A stretch of DNA of 64,000 nt from Nocardioides sp. Soil797 (GTDB lineage Bacteria > Actinomycetota > Actinomycetes > Propionibacteriales > Nocardioidaceae): NCBI GenBank assembly GCA_001429555.1, contig LMSR01000015.1, positions 1-64,000 of the forward strand. The letters run 5' to 3'. Positions 24,543-33,800 of the stretch are shown piece after piece; the first letter of the stretch is position 1, and each line of letters begins with the position of its first letter. The notes beneath the pieces were generated by a model that was not told where the DNA came from, searched no databases, and was given only the letters and a program-made list of their open reading frames with translations. The position numbers and the translations under genes were made by a program.

Positions 24543-24869
24543 TCAGGCCAGTCGCTCGAGGATCTGGTCGAGCTTGGTGTCGATGGATTCGAACTTGGCG
24601 TCGTGGGCGTCGAAGCGGGCGTCGTGGGCGTCGAAGCGGGTGTCGTGGCCGTCGAGCCTCGCGTCGAGCGCGTCGAAGCGGGCGTCGTGGCCGCCGAGCC
24701 TCGCGTCGAGCGCGTCGCACCGGGTGTCGATCTTGGCATCGAGCGCGTCGAGCCGGTTCAGATGGCGTGCTTGTTGTGCCGAGATGCCTGCCAGCAGTTC
24801 ATAGACCGCTTGCATGTCGTTGTCCAACTGGCGCACCTTGCGTTCGACTTCACCCGGAGTCATCGTCAT
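24543..24869 (-). CDS. Small coiled-coil protein with 7-residue repeats, paralogue 2
   Basis: The 108-aa paralogue of 6814-7119 keeps MTMTPGEVERKV, LLAGISAQQARHLNR and DAKIDTRCDALDA, followed by six or more heptads such as RLGGHDA, RFDALDA, RLDGHDT, RFDAHDA and RFDAHDA. The repeat count differs between the paralogues. The ATG 24869 start and the conserved upstream block agree with the first copy; GTG 24875 is a second possibility. Coiled-coil oligomerisation is predicted. Function unknown. Confidence 0.72.
   Translation of the reverse strand: MTMTPGEVERKVRQLDNDMQAVYELLAGISAQQARHLNRLDALDAKIDTRCDALDARLGGHDARFDALDARLDGHDTRFDAHDARFDAHDAKFESIDTKLDQILERLA
24600..24725. repeat. 21-bp tandem repeat array (six units)
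   Basis: Six 21-bp units start at 24600, 24621, 24642, 24663, 24684 and 24705. The first two differ at a single base. Each encodes one heptad of the coiled-coil gene on the minus strand. Confidence 0.85.
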
Positions 24870-24887
24870 GACCACGAGATTACGTTC

Positions 24888-24931
24888 GCGAGTCTACGTC
24901 GTCGAGGGGCTTCCTCCTCGCCTGTGGATGA
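24888..24931 (-). promoter_or_regulatory. Conserved promoter region of coiled-coil paralogue 2
   Basis: GCGAGTCTACGTCGTCGAGG and GCCTGTGGA occur at the same distances from the start as in paralogue 1 (19 and 52 bp). The minus-strand TAGACT is a possible -10 box. Confidence 0.5.
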
Positions 24932-25003
24932 ACGGCCCGTGCGGGCAGACAGGGTTCGGTGCAGGGGGTTTCGGAGCCGAGGGCACAGGGGATGGTGAGA
25001 CGC

Positions 25004-25414
25004 ATGTCGACACCTTCTTCGCGTCACACCCTGCGCGCCATCGTCCTGACCGCCATCACTGCTCTGGTGGCAGCGTCCATCGCGTTCCTGGCCACTCCGG
25101 CCCAGGCCTCATGGACCACGACGACCACCGTCCACGACGCCAAGTTCCAGCTGTGCCGGGTGAAGAAGAACGACAATTGGAAGATCAAGTTCCGCGTCGA
25201 CAACAGGCGCGCGAAGCACGGGCACTACGGCACGGTGTTCAGGGTCCGCGGCGGCAAGACCACGTCCTTCAGGATCTGGGCCAAGCGTGGCAAGTTCTCC
25301 GGCGTGGAGACGCTGGGGTGGCGCCAGGGTGACTCCGTGGACACGATGATTTCCGAGCGCAGCGGGGTCGGTGCCGGTGGCGGCATCCCGATGAACCACA
25401 TCCGCCGCTGCTGA
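25004..25414 (+). CDS. Secreted small hypothetical protein
   Basis: The 136-aa product starts with a Sec signal peptide (MSTPSSRHTLRAIVLTAITA, then ALVAASIAFLATPAQA; cleavage likely after AQA near residue 33). The mature protein is basic and beta-rich (FQLCRVKKNDNWKIKFRVDN, GTVFRVRGGKTTSFRIWAK) with two Cys (one near the start, one at the very end) that could form a disulfide. ATG 25004 is chosen because it opens the signal peptide. Function unknown. Confidence 0.7.
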   Translation: MSTPSSRHTLRAIVLTAITALVAASIAFLATPAQASWTTTTTVHDAKFQLCRVKKNDNWKIKFRVDNRRAKHGHYGTVFRVRGGKTTSFRIWAKRGKFSGVETLGWRQGDSVDTMISERSGVGAGGGIPMNHIRRC

Positions 25415-25698
25415 GACTGGAGCCACCACCCCATCGACGAGGGCCGCGGGCTGAAACCACCTGGGTCACAGATGTTGTCGGTGGTCTCCTGCATGATGTT
25501 CCTCGTCGGCACCAAGACGGTGCCGAACGGGTCCAGAGCATCACCACTCGTGGTGATGGTTCGTCGGCCGCACGCCTCCGGACGTGGCCGACCGGCAACC
25601 GCGTCTCCCCGACACGGTGCCCTCCGGAGAAGACCCGGGCCGCTCAGCGGTCAAGTTGGGGCCTGCCATGCGCAGACCCCTGACGACGGGAGAACGAC
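25415..25698. other. Intergenic stretch without a recognisable gene
   Basis: The stretch holds a hairpin, CATCACCA-CTCG-TGGTGATG (25539-25558), without a T run. No frame gives a convincing protein. The minus strand reads VLVPTRNIMQETTDNICDP, which I could not assign. Confidence 0.5.
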
Positions 25699-26277
25699 AT
25701 GGCAAGACCACGCGACCACCGCGCCCACGGGGCGACGTACGACGCCCTGATGGTCGGCATCATCAGCCACCGGCTGAACCTATTCGAGGCCTCGATGTTG
25801 GTCGACGGCGAGGAGATCGAGGCCGAGCAGGCCGTGCTCGATGCGATTCTCGATGACCGGGTCGCGGGGCTGCACCGGCCGGTGACCTGGCGCTCGATCG
25901 ACCGTGACGTGTGCACCTGCTCGTTGGTGCTGCCGCACGACCAGTCCGTGGCGGAGGCGGTCGGTCACGTCGACCCGCAGACCCATCGTCTCGAGGGCAC
26001 CATCCTCGTCGAGGACGACGGGCTCAGGGTGGGCGTCTGCCAGCACTGCGGGGCGACCTTCCGCGACGAATCCTTCGACCAACTGCACCGGTGGCAGGAG
26101 GTGCACGTCTGCCCACCGGACGAGCCCGAGGCCGAGGTGAAGGTGGACCCGGTCGACTTCGACATGCACCGGGTGAGCGAGTCCTACTTCCGCTCGATCG
26201 TCGCGGGCCACGTGCGTCGGATGCACCCACGCAGCGACGGGCCCTCGCTGGGGGAGGGCCTGGTCGAGCAGGAGTAG
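25699..26277 (+). CDS. Hypothetical protein with zinc-ribbon-like Cys motif
   Basis: The 192-aa soluble protein has an N-terminal helical region and a cysteine cluster: VCTCSLVL near residue 74, then VCQHCGATFRDESFDQLHRW and VHVC near 113-140. The CxxC-x(n)-H-x(n)-C spacing suggests zinc binding, perhaps of a C2H2/C3H type. The C-terminus (YFRSIVAGHVRRMHP) is basic. ATG 25699 is preceded by GGGAGAA. Function unknown; I know no family for it. Confidence 0.65.
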   Translation: MARPRDHRAHGATYDALMVGIISHRLNLFEASMLVDGEEIEAEQAVLDAILDDRVAGLHRPVTWRSIDRDVCTCSLVLPHDQSVAEAVGHVDPQTHRLEGTILVEDDGLRVGVCQHCGATFRDESFDQLHRWQEVHVCPPDEPEAEVKVDPVDFDMHRVSESYFRSIVAGHVRRMHPRSDGPSLGEGLVEQE

Positions 26278-26342
26278 CAGCCCGGCTGCTCCTGCTCCGT
26301 CAGCAACTGAGGTCTCGTCACGTGTCGGGTAACTTGGGGCCC

Positions 26343-27557
26343 ATGAAAATGACGGGGGCTCGAATTGTCGGTCTTGTCACTGCGTGCGTGCTGGGTCTGG
26401 GGCTGAGCGCTCCACCCACGGTGCATGCCGAACAGGGTCAGCCCACGCAGAAACAGTCCGGAGCGAAGCCGGACTCCAAGGTCACCGCGCGGATCGACGC
26501 GAGTGGGATCCAAGAGGTGGCCACCACCGCGGACGGTCGCTTCCTGGTTGCCCTCAAGAAGGATCGCCTGGTGCGCTATCGCATCACGCCGTCGAAGATC
26601 CGCAAGGTGGGGAGCAGTGGGCGCGTCGAGCCCCTCAACTCCGACGTCCGCAGTGAGGGACTCGCCGTGCATCCGAGCGGCAAGTTCGCCTATGTCGGTG
26701 TCGGCTCCGGGCCGCAGAACAAGAAGAAGTACGCCGTGCTGGTCCTCCGCATCGATCGGCCGACTCCCAAGCTGGTCAAGAAGATCAGCATCAAGGACGT
26801 CCACCCTGGCAAGGGTGTGAACTTCAGGGGAATGACGATGCGTCCCGACGGCAAGCGTCTCTACCTCACCGTCGGCAAGGACCTGGCCACCTTCAAGATG
26901 GGCAACGGCGCCAGAGGAAAGTTGCAGGCGGTGGAGACCGGACAACTCCTCGAGGTCGGACCCGGCCGGGTCGCGACACCTGATGGCACGAAGCTGATCA
27001 CCGGCGTTCGGAAGAAGGTGAGCCGGGACTTCCTTCGCTACCGGATCTGGGACATCTCGGGCACCGGGGCGCCGGTTCCTGGCCCCGAGCAGCGGATCGA
27101 CACCACGGCCTTCGACGTAAAGGGGGTCGGGCGCCTGGCAAGGATCGTGCCAGCGCCGGGCAACACCACGGCGTTCGTCCATTTCTATGGGTGGGACCAT
27201 GGCTCCAAGGACTATGTCGTCAAGATCGACCTCGCCACCGGGGAGATCCTGGTGTTCCTTGGTGCAGATGAAGCGGTTGGGGCTCCTTCGACAATGTCGT
27301 CGCTGCTCGGGCGCTCGCCCTCGGGTGACCGGATCTATGTTTCGGACCTTGGGAGTCAGCAGGAGCCACCACCCATCACCCAGCGAGCGCTCGCCCGCTC
27401 GGACGCCGGGTTGGCGACGTACGAGCGGCTCAAGGGGCGGTTTGCACTTGAAAGAGTTTTCGCCGTGTCGCCGGCAGGGAAGACCAAGGGGCTCGTCTAC
27501 ACGGTGACGATCGACAAGAAGGACCACTCCATGCAACTCGTCTCGATCAGGAACTGA
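26343..27557 (+). CDS. Secreted beta-propeller-like protein, tandem copy 1
   Basis: From ATG 26343 the protein has 404 aa, with a signal peptide to about residue 29 (ARIVGLVTACVLGLGLSAPP, cleavage after VHA). Repeated YVTN/NHL-like strands follow: TADGRFLVALKKDRLVRYRI, HPSGKFAYVGVGS, MRPDGKRLYLTVGKDL and LLGRSPSGDRIYV. These units suggest a beta-propeller. The earlier in-frame start at 25911 overlaps the zinc-ribbon gene and is rejected. The next gene is a diverged tandem duplicate. Probably cell-surface or secreted; ligand unknown. Confidence 0.75.
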   Translation: MKMTGARIVGLVTACVLGLGLSAPPTVHAEQGQPTQKQSGAKPDSKVTARIDASGIQEVATTADGRFLVALKKDRLVRYRITPSKIRKVGSSGRVEPLNSDVRSEGLAVHPSGKFAYVGVGSGPQNKKKYAVLVLRIDRPTPKLVKKISIKDVHPGKGVNFRGMTMRPDGKRLYLTVGKDLATFKMGNGARGKLQAVETGQLLEVGPGRVATPDGTKLITGVRKKVSRDFLRYRIWDISGTGAPVPGPEQRIDTTAFDVKGVGRLARIVPAPGNTTAFVHFYGWDHGSKDYVVKIDLATGEILVFLGADEAVGAPSTMSSLLGRSPSGDRIYVSDLGSQQEPPPITQRALARSDAGLATYERLKGRFALERVFAVSPAGKTKGLVYTVTIDKKDHSMQLVSIRN

Positions 27558-27603
27558 GTCGGTGCGCTGACAGGTCGTGAAACCTGATCTAGGGTGCGAA
27601 GGC

Positions 27604-28794
27604 ATGAAGACAACGGGGGCACGACTTGTCGGCGTACTCACTGCTTGCCTGCTGGGGCTGGGGCTGTCTGCCTCTCCGTCGGTGCAGGCACAAGCTGAAC
27701 AGGCGTCACCAGCGGCGGCGAAGCGCGCCGACCGGACCAAGGTCACGGCCAGGGTGGGAGCGAAGGGCCTGGCCGCGATCGCACCCACCGCCGACGGTCG
27801 ATTCCTGGTCGGCGTCAAGAACGAGCGTCTGGTGCGCTATCGCATCAAGCCCGACAAGATCCGCGAAGTCGGACGCAGCCGACCCACGGATCTGTTCAGG
27901 CTGTCCGACCAGGAAATAGTGGTTCATCCGAGTGGCCGCTTCGCCTACGTCCACGTGTACTCCTATGTGAAGCGCTCGAAGTCCGCCGTGATCGTCTTCC
28001 GCATCGATCGACCGAACCCAAAGCTGGTCAAGACAATCAAGGCCAAGAACGTTCATCCCTCGAAGCGAGCCAACCTGAAGGCGATGGCGATGCGCCCCGA
28101 CGGGAAGCGGCTCCACCTGATCGTCGGCAGGGACCTGGTCACCCTCCGGATGGGCAACGGGCAGCGCGCAAAGGTGCTCTCGGTGCAGAAGGACCTGTCG
28201 GTCGGCACCCCGATGGTGACGACGCCCGACGGGGAGACGCTGATCAGCACGCTGAGTGGCCAAGGGTCACCCCACTACGCGAGCTACCGAAAGTGGGACA
28301 TCTCCGGGGTGGGAGCCCCGGTGCCGGGTCCCGAGCAACGGATCGACCTGACTCCCTTTGATCTCGAGGACGAATCGGGTGTGGCGGCAATCGTGATCGG
28401 GCCTGACAGCACCACCGCCCACGTCCAGATCAGGGAATGGGTCGAAGACGGCTTCAACGAGGCCATCGCCAGGGTCAGGTTGGCGGACGGAGAGATCACA
28501 GCAGTCCTCGGTGATCCGTTCGGCCGGTACCACCTGGAGCAACTCTTGGGCCGCTCGCCGTCGGGCAAGCGGATCTACGGGTTGAACCGGGGACCTGGAG
28601 GGTCGGAGGAGGATGGCCGAGACCCCTTCCTGGCTCGTGCGGACTCCGCGCTCGCGACCCACAAGCGGCTCAAGCCGGGACGGTTTGCGCTGGAAACGAG
28701 CTTTGCGGTCTCACCGGCCGGAAGGACCAAGGGACTGATCTATTCGACGCAGGCCAAGGACGGCAAGCGATTCCTGGTCTCGATCAGGAACTGA
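27604..28794 (+). CDS. Secreted beta-propeller-like protein, tandem copy 2
   Basis: The 396-aa protein is colinear with the previous gene: MKTTGARLVGVLTACLLGLG signal, PTADGRFLVGVKNERLVRYR, HPSGRFAYVHVYS, MRPDGKRLHLIVGRDL, VPGPEQRIDLTPFDLE and LLGRSPSGKRIYG. It has about the same length and order of repeats. The two genes are 46 bp apart and probably arose by tandem duplication. Start ATG 27604 opens the signal peptide. Function unknown, likely secreted. Confidence 0.75.
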   Translation: MKTTGARLVGVLTACLLGLGLSASPSVQAQAEQASPAAAKRADRTKVTARVGAKGLAAIAPTADGRFLVGVKNERLVRYRIKPDKIREVGRSRPTDLFRLSDQEIVVHPSGRFAYVHVYSYVKRSKSAVIVFRIDRPNPKLVKTIKAKNVHPSKRANLKAMAMRPDGKRLHLIVGRDLVTLRMGNGQRAKVLSVQKDLSVGTPMVTTPDGETLISTLSGQGSPHYASYRKWDISGVGAPVPGPEQRIDLTPFDLEDESGVAAIVIGPDSTTAHVQIREWVEDGFNEAIARVRLADGEITAVLGDPFGRYHLEQLLGRSPSGKRIYGLNRGPGGSEEDGRDPFLARADSALATHKRLKPGRFALETSFAVSPAGRTKGLIYSTQAKDGKRFLVSIRN

Positions 28795-28845
28795 GTCATC
28801 TCGAACGACCGCGCCGTTGCGCGGGGCGATGACACAATCGCGCGC

Positions 28846-29403
28846 ATGGTCTCGAAACGTGTACGACGGGTGGTTGCCGCGGCCTGCGCGGTCGCCCTGA
28901 CGTCGTTGGTCGGATGCAGTGGCGACGACAAGGATTCGGGCGACGACCCCTCGGCCGACTCGACGGCCGCGAAGCCGCCCGAGGAGCCGGCCGCCATGTC
29001 GGGCAGCGGTGCCAAGGCCGCCAAGGCCTTCATCGAGTACTACTGGGCGGTCGCGACCCACGCCGAGGCGACCGGAGACACGACCACGCTGCGGGAACTC
29101 GCCGGCGACGCCTGCCGCCCGTGCGATCGGCAGGCGAGTCGGATCGAGAGGATCCACGACGACGGCGGGTCGATCAGTGGCGGCACGTCGGAGGTGGCGG
29201 GCCTGCAAGTGCTCGACCAGGCCGACGGCGCGGCGGCGTACGACGTGATCGTGGACCTCAGGACCGCCACGCGGAGCGTGGTCGAGAGCCGGGGCGCGGA
29301 GCCGGTGGCCGAGCCGGCGAGATACGAGACCGTCGACGTGACGGTCAGCCGCGACGACGACCACTGGCAGGTCGACATGTGGCGCACCCCGGCCCCGGAG
29401 TAG
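28846..29403 (+). CDS. Lipoprotein, DUF6318-like
   Basis: The 185-aa product has a lipoprotein signal peptide with lipobox LVGC (Cys near residue 24), an acidic Ser-Asp-rich linker (SGDDKDSGDDPSADSTA) and a compact C-terminal domain (AFIEYYWAVATHAEATGDTT, LAGDACRPCDRQASRIERI, VSRDDDHWQVDMW). The CRPC pair and the AFI-YYW start fit the DUF6318 lipoprotein family as I remember it. It should be anchored to the outer face of the membrane. Function unknown. Confidence 0.75.
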   Translation: MVSKRVRRVVAAACAVALTSLVGCSGDDKDSGDDPSADSTAAKPPEEPAAMSGSGAKAAKAFIEYYWAVATHAEATGDTTTLRELAGDACRPCDRQASRIERIHDDGGSISGGTSEVAGLQVLDQADGAAAYDVIVDLRTATRSVVESRGAEPVAEPARYETVDVTVSRDDDHWQVDMWRTPAPE

Positions 29404-29418
29404 GGGAGGATCGCACCC

Positions 29419-29826
29419 ATGGCAAAGCCGACCTACACCGACGACGAGATGCTCTCTGGCATCCGTGCCGCAGCTGACGGAGTCGACGGAGCGCTCACCG
29501 TGGCGGCGTACGACACCTGGCGTGCCCAGCACGGCGGAGCCTCGGGGATCGGCATCATCCGGCGCTTCGGCAAGTGGCACGAGGCCTGTCAGCAGGCAGG
29601 TCTCGACGTCGTCGTGAAGACCACCAAGAAGCCCACCTTCAGCGCCGAGGCGATCGTCGAGGCGGTGGCCGGCTATCTGGTCGAGCCGGGCTCGCGCGGC
29701 ACGTACGGCGGCTACCGCGAGTGGGCCAAGGGCCGTGACGGTGTACCCAGCGGTCCCACGGTGCGCAACCACTTCCCGAAGTGGGACGAGCTGCGCGCGC
29801 TCGCCCTCGATGCGGCCAGGGACTGA
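29419..29826 (+). CDS. Homing-endonuclease-associated-repeat protein (two repeats, no nuclease)
   Basis: The 135-aa protein consists of two copies of a helical DNA-binding repeat: DDEMLSGIRAAADGVDGALT to FGKWHEACQQAGL, and SAEAIVEAVAGYLVEPGSRG to FPKWDELRALAL. Each repeat has the form T/S-DEE/I-x-x-AI-...-Y-x-W-...-F-x-KW-x-EA. This repeat accompanies HNH nucleases in group I intron and intein-like endonucleases, but no HNH or LAGLIDADG domain is present here. It may be a free DNA-binding repeat protein. It starts 15 bp after the lipoprotein gene. Confidence 0.7.
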   Translation: MAKPTYTDDEMLSGIRAAADGVDGALTVAAYDTWRAQHGGASGIGIIRRFGKWHEACQQAGLDVVVKTTKKPTFSAEAIVEAVAGYLVEPGSRGTYGGYREWAKGRDGVPSGPTVRNHFPKWDELRALALDAARD

Positions 29827-29832
29827 GCGGCC

Positions 29833-30711
29833 TCACTCACAGGGGAGGCGGCCGATCTCGGCCAGGCCGCGCAGGTCGCCGGGCCCGTAGGTGGTCAGGC
29901 CGAGGTTGTCCTCGTTCATCAGCTCGTCGAGGTCGTGCACGTGATCGAGACCGACCAGGTGGCCGAACTCGTGGTCGACGATCGCCTGCAGCGACTCGTC
30001 CGACACCTCGGGGTCGTTGAACACGTCGGCGTCGAGCACCACCGACCCGGTCACGAAGAAGCGTCGTCCGGCGGGCGACGCCATTGCCGCGCTGCCGGCC
30101 ACTCCCGCGACGTCACCCTCGAGGGAGGGCCACTCGTCCTCGTCCGCGAAGGCGACCAGGACGGGACCGCGACCCGACACCCGGGAGCGGTCTCTCGGCC
30201 GGTCATCGGTGGATCCGGTGATCCGGAAGTCGAGCCCGGTGGCCCCGCTCGTGTGCCGCATCGCCGTCTCGACCAGGTCGCGGTTGTTGTCGGGTGCCTG
30301 CTCGGGGTTGATCTCGATCTCGATGGTGCGGCACGGGTCGTAGCCGACAGGCGTGCGACCGTCGCGCTGGGTCTTGACGAAGGCGTGGGAACCGTTGCCC
30401 TCGGGCAGCTCAGGCGCCGCGAGGATGCGCTCCGGGCCGAACCCGAGGAGCCGCCGAACTGCGGCCGCCTGCGGTCCCGGGTGAACCGCGACGATGATGC
30501 CGAGCAGCATCGTGGTGACCGCGGCGGAGATGATCCACGTCGTACGCCGACCCGGCGCCCGTCGTCGTTGCGGTGACTGCGCCGGCCATGAGCCCAACCC
30601 GTTGCGACGATCGGCCTCGTCGAGCTCGCTCATCAACCGGTTGAGCTCGCGGGCGCGCTTGCGACGCTCGCGACCACTCATCCCGTCCGGCACCGCACCA
30701 TTGTCGACCAT
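29833..30711 (-). CDS. Membrane-anchored matrixin-like zinc metalloprotease
   Basis: The 292-aa protein has the zincin signature HEFGHLVGLDH at residues 247-257, i.e. HExxHxxGxxH, with a Met downstream (DELMNED) as the Met-turn. A basic N-terminal region (RERRKRARELNRLMSEL) precedes one membrane helix at about residues 55-75 (IISAAVTTMLLGIIVAVHPG), so the catalytic domain should face outside. Its gene is convergent with the HNH-repeat gene and divergent from the RecB-like helicase gene, with 95 bp between. Substrates unknown. Confidence 0.85.
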   Translation of the reverse strand: MVDNGAVPDGMSGRERRKRARELNRLMSELDEADRRNGLGSWPAQSPQRRRAPGRRTTWIISAAVTTMLLGIIVAVHPGPQAAAVRRLLGFGPERILAAPELPEGNGSHAFVKTQRDGRTPVGYDPCRTIEIEINPEQAPDNNRDLVETAMRHTSGATGLDFRITGSTDDRPRDRSRVSGRGPVLVAFADEDEWPSLEGDVAGVAGSAAMASPAGRRFFVTGSVVLDADVFNDPEVSDESLQAIVDHEFGHLVGLDHVHDLDELMNEDNLGLTTYGPGDLRGLAEIGRLPCE

Positions 30712-30805
30712 GTCGGGCCGCTCTGTCTGCGGTCGGTGGGAGCCGGTGCCCTGCGGCGGTGTCGGTGGGGTGATCTAACGTCGGGTCCAACAGCCAGGAG
30801 GCATC

Positions 30806-33800
30806 TTGTTCAAGCTCGGCGACTCACTCATCTGGAGTGCCACGGACCTCGTCACTTCGGCGCAGTGCGAGTTCGCCCTGCTCTCCCAGGTCGATCGTCT
30901 GTTGGGCCGTGCCGCGCAGGACGAGTCGCCCGACGACCCGCTGATGAGCCAGATCCTCGACCTCGGTCGGCGCCACGAAGCCCAAGCCCTGGCCGGTTTC
31001 GAGGCCGAGTTCGGCTCCGGCGTACGCCGCTTCGAGCCCATCGGCGGCCTCTCGCTGGACATGTTGGAGGAAGCCGCCCGGGTGACGGCCCGTGCGTTGG
31101 ACGAGGGTGCCGACGTGCTCTACCAACCAGCGTTCTTCGACGGCGAGTTCTTCGGGTACGCCGACTTCCTGCGCGCCACGCCTGAGGGGTGGGTGGTCAT
31201 CGACGCCAAGTTGGCCCGTCAGGCGCAGCCGAAGGCGCTGATCCAGCTGGCCGCCTACTCACATGCGGTGTCCGAGGCCGGCGGCCGGGTGGCGCCGACC
31301 GTGCGGCTCCACCTCGGCGACGACCGGCTGCTCGACTTCCCCCGGTTGGAGCTCGAGGCGGTCTTCCGCGAGCGACGGGAGCGGATGCGGTTCCTGCTCG
31401 CCTCTCACCAGGCCGCGTCGGGTCCGGTCGTGTGGGACCAGCCGGGCATCCTCCACTGTGGTGGTTGTGCCGACTGCGAGAGCGCGGCGCAGGCCGCCGA
31501 CGACCTGGTGCTGGTGGCCCGGATGCGGATGGACCAGCGGCGCAGGCTCAAGGCGGCCGGAGTCCACACGGTGACCCAGCTCGCCGAGGCCGGCAGCGCT
31601 CCGAGCGGCATGGCCGACGCCACCTTCGAGAAGCTTCGTGCCCAGGCCCGGCTGCAGGTCCGGGGCAGTGCGGCCGGTGAGACGCTGCACGAGGTGATCT
31701 GCGAGAGGGCGCTGCGCTCCTTGCCGGCGCCCTCGGCGGGCGACCTGTTCTTCGACTTCGAGGGCGACCCGCTCTACAACGAGGGCGACCCTGCCCGTTG
31801 GGGGCTGGAATACCTGTGGGGTGTGCTCACCGCGCCCGACCACCCGACCCAGTCGCAGCAGTTCCTGCCGTTGTGGGCCGACGACCACGCCGCCGAGAAG
31901 GCCCAGCTGATCGCCTTCCTCGACGACGTGGTGGCGCGCCTGGAGGCCCACCCCGACCTGCACATCTATCACTACGCGCCCTATGAGGTGACCGCGCTCA
32001 AGCGTCTCGCTGGGGTGTGCGAGACCCACGAGTCCGTCGTCGACGACCTGCTCCGGCGGGGTGTCTTCGTCGACCTCTATGCCACCGTGCGCGAGTCGGT
32101 GCTGATCTCCGAGTCGTCGTACAGCATCAAGAAGCTGGAGCCGCTCTATCTCTCGACGCCGCGCGGCGGCGAGGTGCAGAAGGGTGATGCGTCGATCGCG
32201 GAGTACCACGACTACTGCCAGCGGCGAGACCGTGGCGACACCGAAGGTGCGGCGATCGCCCGGCAGAACCTGCTCGACTACAACGAGATCGACTGTGTCT
32301 CCACGCTCGAGCTGCGTGACTGGCTGCTGAGCCTGGTCACCGGGACCGGCAGCAAGCACCCGACCGTGTCCCCGGCCGACGAGACCGTGGGCCAGGGCGT
32401 GGCTGCGGCGGAGGAGACCGGCACTGCCCCCGAAGTCGACGTCGAGCTCGACGCGCTGACCGACTCGCTGCGCGCGCGTGCCGGTGAGGCGCCCCGACCC
32501 GAGCGCACCCACGACGAGCAGGCTTGGGCGATGCTCGCCTCCGCGTTGGGGTTCCACAGACGCGAGCGGCTGCCCGAGGCATGGGCACACTTCAATCGGC
32601 TCGGTGAGGCGGTCGGTGCCTGGCGCCACTCGCCCGACGTGGTCTGCTTCGACGACCCCCCGGTGGTGGTCCAGGACTGGTTCAAGGCGCCACGCAAGAA
32701 GACATTCACCCGGGTGCTCAGCGCGCTCGTGAACCTGCCCGCGGGCAGCACCGTCGGGCTCTCCTCGGGCCTGGACAGCATGTACGCCGACCCGATGCCG
32801 CAGGGCCTCCTCCCACCGGAGAACGGGTTGCACGCCCGTGGCTTCGGGGTGAGCCTGACCGCGATCGATCCCGAGGGTGACCGCTTCCGGGTCACCTTCA
32901 CCGAGACCCTCAAGATGAAGATGGAGGGCCATGCCGCGTTGCCCCTCGCGTTGATCCCGAACTTCGGGGTCAACGAGAAGCCGCTGGCCGACGCGATCCG
33001 GGAGGTCGCCACCGTGGCCGATCGGCTGGGAGAACTGCCCGCGCAACCGGCGGTCGACCTGCTCGCCAAGCGCCCACCACGACTGGCCGCCGGGCCGGAC
33101 GAGGAGGCCGACTCCGGCTCGCTCATGCTCACGGACGACCGGGCCGGCGACCTGACCCGGGCGCTGTTGCGGGTCGACCGGTCCTACCTCGCTGTCCAGG
33201 GCCCGCCCGGCACCGGCAAGACCTACACCGGCTCGGAGGTGATCCACCGGATGGTGCGTGACCACGGTTGGAAGGTCGGCGTCGTCGGCCAGTCGCATGC
33301 CGTCGTGGAGAACTTCCTTGAGGCCGTGGTCAAGCGTGGCCTCGATCCTTCACTGGTCGCCAAGAAGGACACCAAACGCCAGGGTGCGCCCTGGGTCGAC
33401 ACTGCCAAGCTCCCCGACTTCATCGCCGCGGCCGAGCGTGGGTGTGTGGTCGGCGGCACCGCGTGGGCGTTCGCGGCCGGCTCCTTCCCGCGCGACGAGC
33501 TCGACCTGCTGGTGATCGACGAGGCCGGGCAGTTCTCGCTCGCCAACACTGTTGCGGTCTCGGTGGCCGCCCAGCGCCTGCTCCTGCTGGGCGACCCACA
33601 ACAGCTGCCGCAGGTCAGCCAGGGCACCCACGGTGAACCAGTCGACACCTCGGCACTGGGTTGGCTGATGGAGGGCCGCGCGTCCCTGCCACCCGAGCTC
33701 GGCCACTTCCTCGCCGACACCTATCGAATGCACCCCGAGGTCTGCGCACCGGTGTCACACCTGTCCTACGACGGGCGACTGCACTCGGCGCCACCCGCCA

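Noticed and set aside
24600..24725. CRISPR-like array
   Set aside because: Units are contiguous 21-bp in-frame repeats without spacers and encode heptads of a coiled coil.
25225..25515. 96-aa minus-strand frame with NIMQETTDNICDP
   Set aside because: It overlaps the 3' part of the secreted protein gene on the opposite strand, and I could not assign the sequence to any family.
31259..33298. 679-aa minus-strand open frame opposite the RecB-like helicase
   Set aside because: It has no recognisable domain and repetitive Gly/Val/Arg/His composition, the usual shadow of a GC-rich gene. The plus-strand protein has clear helicase motifs.
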